From positions 79,008,866-79,072,865 of the forward strand of contig NC_060252.1 in the NCBI RefSeq assembly GCF_921293095.1: a DNA stretch of 64,000 nt, in the 5' to 3' direction. The DNA is from Ischnura elegans (lineage: Eukaryota; Arthropoda; Insecta; Odonata; Coenagrionidae). Shown here one piece after another: positions 43,354 through 55,400 of the stretch. The notes below the pieces were generated by a model, which saw nothing but the letters and a program-made list of their open reading frames with translations, was not told the DNA's origin and did no database searches. How positions within the stretch are numbered: the first letter of the stretch is position 1; the number at the start of each line of letters is the position of its first letter. A program made the position numbers and the translations under genes.

Positions 43354-45799
43354 CCCCGCACGGGGGGAAGAGAGTAATCTCTTCCTTTGGGGAGTCGCGC
43401 CCCCACGGACCCGAGCCCACCGGGGAGACAACCTCGTCAAAAAACCCTTCGTACGCTAGGATAGCGTCCAGACAGCATGTGACTCTGCTGTGCTGAGTAG
43501 CCGAAACATCTGGCGTCCAGATTCACCCACGTGTTTGCCGTGCGTGGAGACCCGTACAAGGGGGAGAAGGGGATCCTGGTGGGTGAGTTCTCCGGCACCC
43601 AGCTGGGCGTCGGAAACCCGGTATGGGCCGGAGTTCAACACCCCACTTCGGCCCTGGATTCCCCGAAAAACGGGCGGCCGAGAAGAGCCCAGCTCGGTCA
43701 ATCGGCTCCTGGCGGCTGGGGAGCTTGGCGGCTCCTTCCGAGCGTACGCCATGACGGGTTAGTGCTGGAGATATGGGGGTCTCCGTAGGGCGGCCGAAGG
43801 TGCGTGGGTTCGGAGGGAGGGTCCAATCTAAAAGCGTTAAAATGTTTTAAATATCCCTTGTCCGTGTCCTTAAAATGTGTTTCCTGCAAACATATACAGG
43901 ACGGGTTAAAATCTCTGATTAAAATGTCTAGCTCCTCCTTATGCCGATAAAAACCGTTACAGTTCCACTGTATGATAAAAGCCATTAAAAATTGATAAAA
44001 ATTAAATAAATAAATAAATAGATAAATTAATTTAAAACTGCCAGAGGGAGAGTCAACGCTTAATGCGTCTTCTCTCCTTAGCCTTCGCCCGGATGATTTC
44101 TGACTCGGAAATATATTCGTCTTCTTCCATAGACTTTGGTTGGCTACGCGTAGGCGAACCAGATGGACCCGGGGACTGAGATTTTCCACGCCTGCTTTGC
44201 GTGGCCACGGTGGGTGTTGTGGTTGGGTTCTTCTTTGAAGAGCCCTGACTAGCATCGTTTTTTTCCGGCGGTGTGCCCTTCTTCGTTGCCGGCTTGGTAG
44301 CCTTATCCGGCTTGGCTTGCTTGCCTTATCCGGCTTGGCTTGCTTTGCATTCTTAATAGTATGTTCTTCCTTATTTTTCTCTTGCGTGTCTGTATTGTTA
44401 TTTTTCTCACTATCTACTACGGCAGCATACGAACGGGAGAACGTAGGCGCGATGAGTGTTCTGTATTTCTTTCGTGCTTCTTGATATGGCAGCTTTTCCA
44501 CGGTCTTTATCTCCATTATTTTTTTCTCTTCTCTCATCTTGGGGCAATCTCGAGAATGAACCGGATGTGATCCCTCGCAATTCACACAGGTTGGTGCAGA
44601 GGTGCACGCGTCACCTTCGTGTTTATCTTTGCCACAGCGCGGGCAGGCATTGCACACCGTTATCCCCTCGGGAGCGTGCACCGTCACCGCTACCGCTTGG
44701 AACGGTGTGTTAAGATTTATTCTGGAGGTGTTAAGTGCCTCCCGAACAAAAACCGCCACTCCACCATGGGCTCGTTGGCCGCTCGGCCAAAATCCTCCAC
44801 TATTCCCTTGGAATACCAACGTGAGTATTTTAAGTTTCGGTGGAACCACCCCAATTTAATCCCCATTTACACGGACGGATCGAAATGTAACTCTGCCTGT
44901 GCATGTGCAGCGTTCTCTCCTCTACATGGAGCCATTAAGGCGAAGCTGCATCCGCTGTGCAGCATTTATACGGCGGAACTCTTCGCAATTAAAATGGCTT
45001 TGGAAGCCTTGAGTGACGAAAATGGCTCGTTTGTCATATGCACCGACTCCCGTAGCTCCTTACAATCCATTTCTGGCTTCTTACCCATGCATCCAGTTGT
45101 TCAACACATTCATTCCACGCTGCTGACTCTCATGAACAAGGGAATAAGTGTTTGCTTTCTTTGGGTTCCGGGACATGCGGGGATACGTGGAAACGAAAAA
45201 GCTGATTTGTTGGCCAAGGATGCTCTTACTAACGAAGAGATTAAATCAACGCTAGTTCCGTACGAAGACCTAAGAGGGTCACTAAAAAATGTTGTACTTG
45301 AACAGTGGAGGGAGTCGTGGAGGACTTTGAATAACAATAAACTGCGAAGCATCAAACATACAACGTCAGCTTGGCCTTCTTCTACCAGGATCAATCGAAG
45401 GGAGGAAGTAGTTATCACTCGTTTGAGGATAGGGCACTGCCCTCTGACTCATGCCTTTCTTTTTACCGAAGAGAAGCAAGCTCCTCAATGTGAAGAGTGT
45501 AGGTGCCCTTTAAGCATCCGACATATCTTGACAGAGTGCGACAAATACCGTGATGCGCGGACACGGTTCAATCTGGATGGGGACCTAGAATCTATTCTAG
45601 GACACCACCCCACCAATCTAAGTAGTACAATTTTGTTTCTCAAGGAAATAGGTCTTTTCAACAAAATTTAAAAGCTTCCCTCTATTTTATGTTAAAAATT
45701 GCGTAGTAAAGATCCATTTATGAGTCTTGAATCAAACGATTGAGTAGTGGTGCAAAATGACCTTGCCGTCGACGCACCCTTTATCTCAAATCTACTACT
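43354..45799 (+). mobile_element. I-like LINE copy 2, internally inverted
   Basis: Flanked by the 12-bp target duplication AAGGTCCTTTTT (43,342-43,353; 45,800-45,811). Its left end is an intact family 5' end (about 470 bp of 5' UTR, nearly identical to 50,672-51,125), and its right end has the RNase H, zinc finger, 3' signature and CTA tail. Between them, about 43,825-44,790, lies an inverted block: read on the minus strand it has an endonuclease piece (GQRAHGGVAVFVREAL), then ORF1 zinc knuckles to its end (CPRCGKDKHEGDAC), then the start of ORF2 (MAFIIQWNCNGF to FRLD). Most of ORF1 and the reverse transcriptase are missing. Confidence 0.9.
44800..45671 (+). CDS. I-like LINE RNase H and C-terminal finger
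   Basis: The open frame reads IPIYTDGSKCNS (first Asp), AELFAIKMALEAL (Glu), VICTDSRSSLQSI (Asp), LWVPGHAGIRGNEKADLLAK (terminal His/Asp region), i.e. a complete RNase H catalytic set, then RREEVVITRLRIGHCPLTH and a CxxC...H...C finger (PQCEECRCPLSIRHILTEC). It ends at a stop at 45,671. It is uninterrupted but lacks the rest of ORF2 and has no promoter of its own, so it is a fragment and not a working gene. Confidence 0.8.
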
Positions 45800-45811
45800 A
45801 AGGTCCTTTTT

Positions 45812-46530
45812 CTTTCATAGGATATGTTGGGGGGATAACTGGAGTACGAAAACTTAAGAACTGGGCATTTTGATCCGATAGTCCCAGCTCTATTGTATTG
45901 CAAAAGTTACATAATAATGAAATTGGAATGAAGATGTTATCGATAAGGGATCTGGACTTGGCAGTGATCCTAGTTGGCAACTGGATAGCAGGCTTCATTC
46001 CAAAGGATGCTGCAAGGTCCAGAAGCTGCGATTTGTGTCGGTTATTGTTTAGTAGGTTGATGTTAAAATCTCCACTTATTAGGATGTTGTCGGTGTTGGT
46101 AGTTGGTCGAAATATTTCATTTTCTAGGTGGTTTAAGAACATACATGCATCACTATATGGAGATCTATATACAGTTACAATTTTGTGAGATACTTTTCCA
46201 ATTTTTAATTTCAATGCAGGACATTCAAAGGTTTTTTCAATGAATATAATGTTCAATGGACTTGCTTCCAAATTTTGGTTTCACAAAGATTGTAACACCA
46301 CCATTTTTATAAGTTTTCCTACAGAAATAAGAAATTAACTTGTATCCAGGTAAATGGGTATTCAATAGTTCAGATTCGGAGGGCCAATGCTCTGTTATGC
46401 AGAGAATATCAGGGTAAATATCTAAGACTGGAATTGTTAAATCATTCACTTTGTTTCTCAAACACTGTATATTCACATGCATTAATTTTAGTTCACCCAT
46501 ATATTGCCTTCTGGGCTTATTTGAATTCAA
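45812..46530 (-). pseudogene. CR1-group LINE endonuclease
   Basis: Frames 46,530-46,237 and 46,271-45,812 read LMHVNIQCLRNKVNDL, LCITEHWPSESEL, NGGVTIFV and, after one frameshift, IVTVYRSPYSDA, ILISGDFNINLL and LIDNIF. These are the motifs of the apurinic-type endonuclease that nicks target DNA. The sequence is cut at 45,812 by the target duplication of I-like LINE copy 2. Confidence 0.75.
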
Positions 46531-46539
46531 AACTCAAGG

Positions 46540-47884
46540 CTTTTGGGAACAGCTTGATGGGTTAATGAGTTCCTTACCAGATGTTGGTTCAAGCTTTTTA
46601 ATATGAGGAGCACTTCTTGTGATCACCGAGTTAGGATTCCCTAGTCGCAAAGTCTTCGGTTTCATTACACCCATCTGAGATCTTGTGACCGGTTTTTGGC
46701 TGCTGTTAGGTTTACCCGTTTTGTTTGGAACTGCAGCTACATTCAGGACAGCAGAGTACGTTGGAGTAGGAGATGAGACAGTAGGAGCAGGTGACTGCGA
46801 AGCACTTGCAGTCGATGGATGGGAAGGAGGAGGGGGGAATCTCTTTGGCTAGACTGACTGTTGACTGCACTAGTTTCTGCACTAGAAGGGCTTTCCGAAT
46901 TTACTACACCAGGAGCAAGGATAGAGTCACACGAGAGGGTAGGTTGTGACATGGACTTTTTAGGAGGAAAGAATTTTCCGACAAACACCATTTGGCCAGT
47001 TTTTCTCATCCAATAATTGATCCTTTATTGAAAAAGGGGCAGCCACTTTAAAGGATTTGTAATGGGCGTTCGTCATTAAATCGTAGCACTTCACGGAATC
47101 TATTGGAAATTTGTGAGCAACATACTCAGAATTGTTCCGACGAGATCGTCGGACTAACACGACCAACGTATAAATGAAATTGACGTGGAACACAAAATGA
47201 CTTATTGGACGAGTCAGAACCATAAATGACCGGTGTGCGACGTTTTTTTCGGTTAACTAGTTAGTATTCACCATCTTCGGGGCCAACTGAGGCATCATCA
47301 ACATCAGCTGCCACACTTAGGTGTACTTCCTTGTTAGAACATAGTAAATCAGACTTCACGGAGGGTAGGGAGCTGCTAATCACCGTTTGGTTAGTAGGAA
47401 CAGAGACCTTGGACCGCTCCAATGTAGTGGAAGCAGCGGAGGTAGCTTCTTCCGGCGTAGCGTCTTGATTTAAAACAGGAACGGATAGTGGACCAGGCAC
47501 ATGTCTTTTCCTTTTGTTTCTTTTGTCCCTTTTTGGACAGTCAGTGCGAATCAGTTCACTCAGTTTAAATTCTAGATTGCTCCCGTTCTTTTGTAATTGT
47601 TGAAGCGTGTGTTGAAGCTCTAGATTATTATCAACCTTCGAAACAGGTGTCGGTTGCAGGCTGTCAGTGGATCACCGATTACACAACCAAACAATCGAAG
47701 AATTAGAAATAATCACTTCGTACTCAATTCTAGAAACACTACAGCACTTAAAATGCATAATGCAGCTACAAATGCCGCACTTAACGGTTAGTGACAGGGT
47801 CGAAACACGATTAGAGCAGGAGCTACATATCAGAGAGCGATCGTTCGCGGCCATCTTGGAACATGGCCGCTTGTATGGCTTCAC
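46540..47884 (-). pseudogene. CR1-group LINE ORF1
   Basis: Starts with a PHD-like zinc finger (ICSSC, VKCGICSCIMHFKC, VWLC) at about 47,835-47,675, then a Ser/Thr-rich linker, and YKSFKVAAPFSIKDQL with NWPNGV, the usual ORF1 C-terminal RNA-binding pattern of CR1/L2-type LINEs. Several frame changes (near 47,500, 47,250, 47,000 and 46,740) break it. The tail PVTRSQMGVMKPKTLRLG runs to about 46,540, just before the endonuclease. Confidence 0.6.
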
Positions 47885-47892
47885 TTACATGT

Positions 47893-47988
47893 TCTGGAGT
47901 GACTCTCCCAAGTGACCAACATTTTCCACCATCACGTTTTATTTGGACGTATCCTATTGCAGAATCTCCATAATTCTCCCTTGCTGAA
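47893..47988 (-). pseudogene. YqaJ copy B exon, 5' piece
   Basis: After an acceptor at 47,989 the minus strand reads SARENYGDSAIGYVQIKRDGGKC and ends near TPEHV, matching SWIM/YqaJ copy A exon 2 (NYGDFAIGYVKVKRVGSEC, CPEHK). The CR1-group LINE begins directly after it; the rest of the exon is 11 kb away at 36,907-36,984. Confidence 0.65.
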
Positions 47989-49481
47989 CTGTTTGGAAGG
48001 AATAGGAATATTTAGAAAATGCATAGAGGCTGAATTACTGGAGTACTTAATGAATCAAAATCTTTCAAGACAACGAACTAAGTGGTTTCAGGAATTTAAA
48101 TTCCTGGAATGAGATGCTGAGCAGTCAAGGTGGCTCTTCGACTTAAGTCCAGCACAGAAATTGAGTAAACTATTACAAGTTTACTCAGCAAAACTTAATT
48201 ATAATTTCATCACATTTTCAACGTTACATTACGTATTACAATCTAAGTGAAATTAACTGCAACAGGCATTCGAAGACTACTTAACGGACAATGTGCATTG
48301 CATGCTTGCAAAATCAGTCAGTCGTGCTCCTGACATAGTTGCGAGATCACAGGGAGCTTAATAATTATTGATTTTCGTATTCCAAAAGAGACTGCTAGAC
48401 TCTTTGTCGTTGCAACCGTATAAAGTGAGAACTGCGAGTCAGTTCAGTTCATCAGTGTTTTATTTCACGAGAAATAACAATACATAGAATATACAAACTT
48501 AACAGAATAACAAAATAGCAATAATATACATCTAGTGGAGCTAAGTAGGCTTGCGCCTCATCAGCATTACTGGGGCTATACACTGGTACGGGAGTGGTGT
48601 TGGCCCGGCATTCACCCTAAGGACGGCGGGAAACTTGTAAAACCACCGTCACACAAAAACGGTACAATTAACTTCGAAATATCAAAATGCCAAGGGTAAA
48701 CTACATTGATATAATAACAGAAAATAAATGTATAAATTGTTTTTCTCCTATTTCATTGGTATTAGTATACTTCAAGGAGCCTATGTCCTCCGATGTTGTC
48801 TTCTTTGTCTTGTTGAACGCTGTCCTGTCTACCTTCTTCCAGTCCAACCTCTGGAAGACGCAATTTCCTCGTTGTTTGACCCACCTGGAAGGTGCAAATC
48901 GCTAGATCAACTGGGTCCGTCGAGGGGTCATGAGGGAACCAATTAAGACGCCAACACAAAGGGTTCAAAGTCTCTCGCTTTATTCGTCCATTGCATACAG
49001 TATATTAACCAAGAAAGACTAGTTCTTGAGCGCGCTTCGCAGCCACTCGGCATCACCACGTGACTTCTGTTGGCCATAGTGGGTTTTGGGTTGCCCCGAG
49101 CCTGGACTTAAAATTGTTTACTAGTTGGGAAATGAATTGTTTGGCTGTAGGGAGCTTGTGAGCAGCTAGGTCGTCTGACATTCGGGTAAGGCGGGGAAGG
49201 TTGAGAAAGAGGCGGATGGATTTGTTCTGGAAATATTCCAGTTACTTCCTGATTGCATTTGAATTCGCAAAAATTTCGCAGCCATACAGTAAAGTCGGTC
49301 GAATGATGGTAGAATATAATTTAATTTTGAAGCTGTGGGATAATGGAGAATTGCGGGTGGATAATGAATGTAGGGCTTGCTTCTAGCTGCAAGAGCGGTG
49401 AGGGGAGACATTATCAGACGCCTTCAACATTAGGTAAGTTTTGTTTCTATGAAAGGTTGTTTGGCAGTCTAACTGCACTAC
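47989..49481. other. Non-coding or unassigned repeats
   Basis: No gene recognised. GC-richer pieces near 48,540-48,640 and 48,890-49,060 look like retroelement non-coding DNA (possible LTR), but no ends could be defined. Confidence 0.3.
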
Positions 49482-50483
49482 TTAAATTTCCTTCATCTCC
49501 TTTACAGAAGAGGTGAGGCTCTCCAATGATTTCCTCGTCTCCTCCGAATTCCTCGCCACAACCTCTACAGCAGATGCTATTCCCTGAATAGCATCTGCCA
49601 CAGCCTCACTTGCAGCCAAGGCCCTCTCCTCCTTTTCATCGAGATCAGCATCTTAAGGAAATGAAAATAAAATTCTCACATGAGCAACCTTATCACTGAA
49701 GCTGCTGTCCGGTAATTTGCCCAAATATTGACTAATCAATGAGTATCAATAAAATGGCACATGACATAATTTTTAGAAGTCTTTATAGTGATGGTTGAAC
49801 CATCACTCACCACAAATCCTCCTCTTTTTTGCAGGAGGAAGCATTCCTGAGGTGGAATGGGTGGAAGCATCTCCTAAGGTGGAAGCATCTCCTAAGGTGG
49901 AAGCATCTCCTAAGGATGAAGCATCTCCCTCCTCGATCACAAAGGGCAAGCTCCCATCAGGCAGAACTGTCACTATCTGAAACGTGATAAAGTAAGTAAC
50001 AAACTTACACCATAATTTATCAATTGGATATTACCTTCACTGCTACGATAAATGACAGGGTGCCTCACCTCAAGGGGGTCTACGATCCCCGGAATGCCAC
50101 TAACGTTTCCCCAATAAAAGCAATTAGTTCTTCTAGGGCAGTCAGCGGCACGGCAGAAGATGGCCCTGCCACTGTTTGCTGGGCCGACCTCCTGATCTTT
50201 GCGGCCTTCTGCTTTACGTCGGACCGTCAGTCCATCCATGACTGTGATAAAACAGGAAATAACATTTAAATACCTTCACGTGGTGATAGAACCACAGTTC
50301 GAATAACGTAGTGTTGAAGTTTACCCTTGACCACTTCTCAGGGGTTTTGCTCCCTCCAGTGGGGCAGGAATTGAGGAGACCTGCAAGTTCCCTCCACAGC
50401 TCAGACCTCAATCCTGCCTGTGGCCCACTAATTCGGCCACGAGCCAGTGTGACGTTACGTCGTAAATCTAGTTGATTGTTCAC
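49482..50483 (-). pseudogene. Myb/SANT-like gene, second copy
   Basis: Exons (minus): to 50,325, 50,241-50,069, 49,976-49,811 and 49,651-49,482. Exon 1 has TLARGRISGPQAGLRSELW, RELAGLLN, GG and EKWSR, a Zeste-type Myb/SANT domain; exon 2 continues DVKQKAAKIRRSAQQT and LTALEELIAFIG. Exon 3 has IVTVLPDGSLPF and a GDASTL repeat; exon 4 encodes a coiled coil (DEKEERALAASEAVADAIQG to VKEMKEI). In exon 2 a Trp codon of the domain is TGA, and a frameshift follows near 50,110, so the gene is dead. Such proteins are the usual partners of Harbinger transposases, but no Harbinger transposase is seen beside it. Confidence 0.65.
49860..49930. repeat. 18-bp coding minisatellite
   Basis: Three identical 18-bp units plus a diverged fourth, in frame within exon 3 of the Myb/SANT pseudogene (encoding Gly-Asp-Ala-Ser-Thr-Leu repeats on the minus strand). 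Confidence 0.9.
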
Positions 50484-51296
50484 GTAAGTCCAGACATATT
50501 GAAATACTCCAACCGTCGGTCACAAGCTGGATCAGGGAAAGACTCCACAAACAAGAAAAACAGCTCACAAGAAAAAGGTAGCCAAAAATAATTTACGAGT
50601 TATTACCGTTCGATATCTATTCAAAATAGAGTATTCAAAAATCAGAAGTATTACAGAAAACAATGATAGTACCCCGCACGGGGGGAAGAGGGTGATCTCT
50701 TCCTTTGGGGAGTCGCGCCCCCACGGACCCGAGCCCACCGGGGAGACAACCTCGTCAAAAAACCCTTCGTACGCTAGGATAGCGTCCAGACAGCATGTGA
50801 CTCTGCTGTGCTGAGTAGCCGAAACATCTGGCGTCCAGATTCACCCACGTGTTTGCCGTGCGTGGAGACCCGTACAAGGGGGAGAAGGGGATCCTGGTGG
50901 GTGAGTTCTCCGGCTCCCAGCTGGGCGTCGGAAACCCGGTATGGGCCGGAGTTCAATACCCCACTTCGGCCCTGGATTCCCCGAAAAACGGGCGGCCGAG
51001 AAGAGCCCAGCTCGGTCAATCGGCTCCTGGCGGCTGGGGAGCTTGGCGGCTCCTTCCGAGCGTACGCCAGGACGGGTTAGTGCTGGAGATATGGGGGTCT
51101 CCGTAGGGCGGCCGAAGGCGTGTGGGTTCGGAGGGCCCCCGCGCTGGAGGTTCTAACCCAAAAGAGACCCCCTATCGAAAGTTCCTATATCCCTTGGGTA
51201 GCCCTGGCGACCACACCGGATTTCGGTGTGACGTCCCCAATGTGTGGCTCCGTGGTGGGCGGGGAGCCCAGGGGATGAATTTTTCTTTACGCATTC

Positions 51297-52487
51297 ATGG
51301 AGACAATCAATCTTCCTCCAACCAAAAGATCCCGTCCGGAAACGGACGGGGGAGTAAATATAGCTTCCGCTTGCCGCAGATTTTTTGTGATGAAATGTGT
51401 AAACGAAGGGGAGACCCTTACTAAGGTGTCACCTTTCTTAATACGCAGAGTCCTTTCAGCAACAGTGACGGGTGACCTAAAATCCGCCAAAAAATTAAGA
51501 GACGGAACGCTCCTAATACAGACAACAAACGAAGCACAAAGTGAAAAATTACTCGCATTAGAGAAATTTAATAATATCCCTGTCAAGGTCCAAGTGCACC
51601 GCACCCTTAACACTTGCCGGGGTGTAATCAGCAACTATGACCTCGTCTACGTGTCCGATGATGAAATTAAGACGGAGATGGCACCACAAGGCGTAATAGA
51701 CTGTCGCCGATTAAAAATTAAAAGGAACGGCGAGCTGATAAATAGCACATCTGTAATCCTAACATTCTCACGCGAAACACTTCCCGAAAAGGTATACGTG
51801 GGCTACGAATCTGTGTCAGTCCGACCATTCATCCCAAGTCCTATGAGATGCTTCCAATGCCAGCGTTTCGGCCACATTGCTACAAGATGCCAGGGCAAGG
51901 CCACCTGCCCACGCTGTGGCAAAGATAAACATGACGGCGATTCCTGCACCTCAGATCCATCCTGCGTCAATTGCGAGGGTACACACCCAGTGTACGCCCG
52001 TGATTGTCCAAAAATGATGGAAGAGAAGAAAATCATGGAAATCAAGACTGTGGAGAAGTTACCCTATTTTGAAGCCCGCAAAAAATTCAGAACGTTAATG
52101 GCACCTACCTTTTCAAGATCGTACGCTGCAGTAGTAGACACCTCAGTTAACAATAATAATAACAATGTAAGCCAAGGAAACAAAAAGAACGTGAAAGAGA
52201 GCAAAGCAACGGACAACAGCAACAACCAAGCCAAACCGGATAAGGCTACTAAACCGGTAACAAAGAACATTCCGACAGCGAAAAATGACGCCGTGTTGGA
52301 TTCTTCGAAGAAGAACGCCAACTCAGGCACCACCGGGACCACGCAAAACAAGCGTGGGAAGTCCCAGTCCCCCGGTCCATCTGGTAAGGCTATACATAGC
52401 CTACCAGAATCCATGGATGAAGATGATATCTCGGAGTCAGAGATAAACCGGGCGAAGGCTAAGGAGAAGAGACGCTTTAAGCGTTAA
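51297..52487 (+). CDS. I-like LINE ORF1 (Gag-like)
   Basis: An intact 396-codon frame. Residues about 25-180 fold as an RNA-recognition-like region (FVMKCVNEGE, VHRTLNTCRGVI), followed by three zinc knuckles at about 185-250: CFQCQRFGHIATRC, CPRCGKDKHDGDSC and CVNCEGTHPVYARDC. A basic, Asn/Lys-rich tail ends in RFKR. Such ORF1 proteins bind element RNA and help carry it to the nucleus. The start was chosen because it is the first ATG after the 5' UTR and the N-terminus is conserved in layout. ORF2 starts 60 bp downstream. Confidence 0.85.
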   Translation: METINLPPTKRSRPETDGGVNIASACRRFFVMKCVNEGETLTKVSPFLIRRVLSATVTGDLKSAKKLRDGTLLIQTTNEAQSEKLLALEKFNNIPVKVQVHRTLNTCRGVISNYDLVYVSDDEIKTEMAPQGVIDCRRLKIKRNGELINSTSVILTFSRETLPEKVYVGYESVSVRPFIPSPMRCFQCQRFGHIATRCQGKATCPRCGKDKHDGDSCTSDPSCVNCEGTHPVYARDCPKMMEEKKIMEIKTVEKLPYFEARKKFRTLMAPTFSRSYAAVVDTSVNNNNNNVSQGNKKNVKESKATDNSNNQAKPDKATKPVTKNIPTAKNDAVLDSSKKNANSGTTGTTQNKRGKSQSPGPSGKAIHSLPESMDEDDISESEINRAKAKEKRRFKR

Positions 52488-55400
52488 GTCTCCCTCTAGC
52501 CTAGTGATCGAGTTTTAGTTTATTTATTTAACTTATTCCCTATTTTAATGGCTTTTATCATACAGTGGAACTGTAATGGCTTTTACCGACACAGGGAGGA
52601 GCTTATCATTTTAATTCGTGATTTTAACCCTAGTTGTGTTTGTCTCCAAGAGACGCATTTTAAAGCTACAGATAAAGGAATTTTAAAGGGTTTTAATGTT
52701 TTTAGACACGACGACACCAGTGGTCAAAGAGCCCATGGTGGAGTGGCAATTGCTATTCGGGAGACCCTTTACACCTCCCAATTGCACCACTCCATTTCAA
52801 GCAGTAGCGGTGACAATCCATGCTTCGGAGACTATAACGTTATGCAACGTTTACCTACCGGAGGGTGCGCCGGTCACAAGGTGCAACTTGGAGAACCTTA
52901 CCCGCCAACTACCTAAGCCCTTTATATTGCTTGGAGATTTCAACGCGCATGACGCCTTGTGGGGTAGCACAAGGACCCAGCAAAACCGGCGAGGAAGAAT
53001 TTTATCTAATTTTATTATAGATTCTAACCTTATTTTATTGAACAGCAAGGAAAAGACACGTTTTAACAGTTTTAATGGTGAGTACTCCTCCATAGACCTT
53101 TGTATTTTATCAAGCAGTCTTATAACGAAGACTAGCGTGGCCGTGCACGACGACCTATGTGGGAGCGATCACTTCCCGCTTTTAATTACAAAAGACCACT
53201 GTGTAAATGGCAATTTTAATCGACCGGCTACCTGGCTTCCCCGTAAAGCCGACTGGGACCATTTTAAAGAATGTTTTAAATACTTGCACGATAATAATCG
53301 GGACGCTGTACAAAACATCGAGCTCTTAACTTCGGCCATCATAGAAGCTGCAAATGTAAGTGTCCCGCGATCTCGAGGTAAGGCAAAACGACCACGGGTA
53401 CCATGGTGGACCGATGAATGTGCCAGAGCTATCAGTATTCGTAAGAAGGCTCTTCGAATATTTAATAAATACCCCACAGCAACAAACTTGGCCTCTTTCC
53501 GCCGCCTGCGATCCAAAGCTCGTCGTGTGGTGAAAGAGGCTAAAAGGATCTCATGGATGGAATTTATTGCAAGTGTTAACTATAAAACGCCACTTGCGCA
53601 GGTATGGCGCAAGGTCAAATCCATTTTAGCTTCGGGACAGCCTAACAACGTGTCCTACTTGAAAATTGACGGCAATTTATTGACAACAGCGCCCGCCATT
53701 TCGGAAGCTTTTGGGCAGGTCCTAGCCAACACAGGCAGTGACGATAACTTCCACGGCTCCTTTCTCCACCGTAAACGCCAACACGAAGCCTCTCGCCTTT
53801 CCTTCTTAGAAGGAGATACAGATGCTCCGTACAACGACCCGTTCACCCTGTGGGAACTCACCTCCGCCATCGGAGACACCAGGAACACCTCGCCAGGGTT
53901 GGACGAGGTACATAATGCATTCCTACGTAATATTCCGGAAAAGGCATTGGACGAAGTTCTGCTCACTTTAAACCAACTTTGGGTTGATAGGGATTTTCCA
54001 TCGTCATGGCGGGAGTCAATAGTGGTACCTATCCCTAAACAAGGACAAGAAAAAGCTGACCCGAATAATTACAGACCCATTTCCCTCACAAGCTGCCTAT
54101 GTAAAGTCATGGAGAGAATGATAAATCGGAGACTCATGTGGTGGCTGGAAAAGCAAAAGCTTCTCTCAAACATTCAATGTGGCTTCCGCCGAGGTCGATC
54201 CACATTAGATCACCTCGTCCGTGCAGAAAATTTTATTCAGGAAGCCTTCCTCCTTCGACAGCATGTCGTAGCAGTCTTTTTCGACCTAGAAAAGGCGTAT
54301 GACAGAGTCTGGCGGAGGAGAATTTTAGACAGGCTTCATGCGTGGGGTTTTAGGGGGAACTTGCCGATTTTTATTCAAAACTTTTTAACCGACCGAGTTT
54401 TTAAGGTACGAACAGGAAGGCATCTGTCACAATTTTATTCACTTGACAATGGCATACCCCAGGGCTCAGTTCTAAGCGTGACTCTCTTCGCCATTGCTAT
54501 TGACGACGTAGTCGACTGTATTCAGGAACCGGTGATGGGTTCTCTATTTGTAGACGACTTGGCAATATTTTGCCGTTCGTCTAGAGTTGCAACAGCAGGA
54601 CGGCAGTTGCAAATTACTCTCAACAGGCTGAACGTGTGGTCCAAGCGAAACGGATTTCGATTCTCTGCGGAGAAAACTAAGTGCCTGCATTTCCACCGTA
54701 TGCGTGGGATTCATTTCCCACCAAACCTTCGCCTGGGCAATGCTTTACTCCCTTTCGTTGAGTCATATCGCTTCTTGGGGATGATATTTGACCGACGGCT
54801 AAACTGGCGTGAACACACGAAAGACTTGCGGGAGAGATGTCTGAAGATTTTAAATATTTTACGGTTTTTAACTGGAACGACTTGGGGAGCGGATCGCTCC
54901 TCAATGATTTTATTGTACCGCGCACTAGTACGCTCCAGATTAGATTACGGGTCCATAGTCTATTCGTCCGGACGTGACTCCTACCTGAAACCACTATCAA
55001 CCGTACACCATGCTGGCCTGCGCTTGGCAACTGGGGCTTTCAGGACGTCACCCATCCTGAGTTTGTGTGCTGAAGCTGGAGAACCACCTCTCGAAACGCG
55101 ACGGAAGTTTCTAATGTGCAACTACGCTGCAAAAATTTTAGCGACGAGAAATCACCCAGCGCATAATGTCATTTTCAAACCACGATTTTTAGAAATATTT
55201 AACCGACGACGGAAAGCCACCACACCAGTAAGCGTACGACTAAGAAACTTTTTAGACGAATGTCCGTTCAACGTTCCCGTATTATTCCCCGCTACTACTA
55301 GACTACCTCCATGGGAGAAGACGAGACCGTTATGCGATACGCAACTCCACAGACGTCTCAAGAGTTCCACCTCGGCCGCCGAGTTCAAGCAGCTCTTCAA

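Larger units (their letters stand above)
36985..47892 (-). mobile_element. CR1/Jockey-group LINE, split by insertions
   Basis: A single minus-strand non-LTR retrotransposon whose parts remain in order: ORF1 (46,540-47,884), endonuclease (45,812-46,530), linker (42,875-43,353), reverse transcriptase (37,172-38,259) and an AT-rich 3' tail with TTATTATAATTATTATT near 36,985. It was interrupted by the I-like LINE at 43,354-45,799 (12-bp target duplication) and by the pogo-like element at 38,262-42,872 (TA duplication). Both flanks of each insertion join smoothly in translation. It entered an exon of the SWIM/YqaJ gene. Confidence 0.8.

Noticed and set aside
43490-43790. Open frames on both strands of the LINE 5' UTR
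   Set aside because: They recur in the 5' UTR at 50,774-51,156 but have no family, and are explained by high GC content of the untranslated region.
48762-48968. Possible gag start next to LTR-like DNA
   Set aside because: The protein has no capsid or zinc-knuckle motif, and the supposed LTR has no defined ends.
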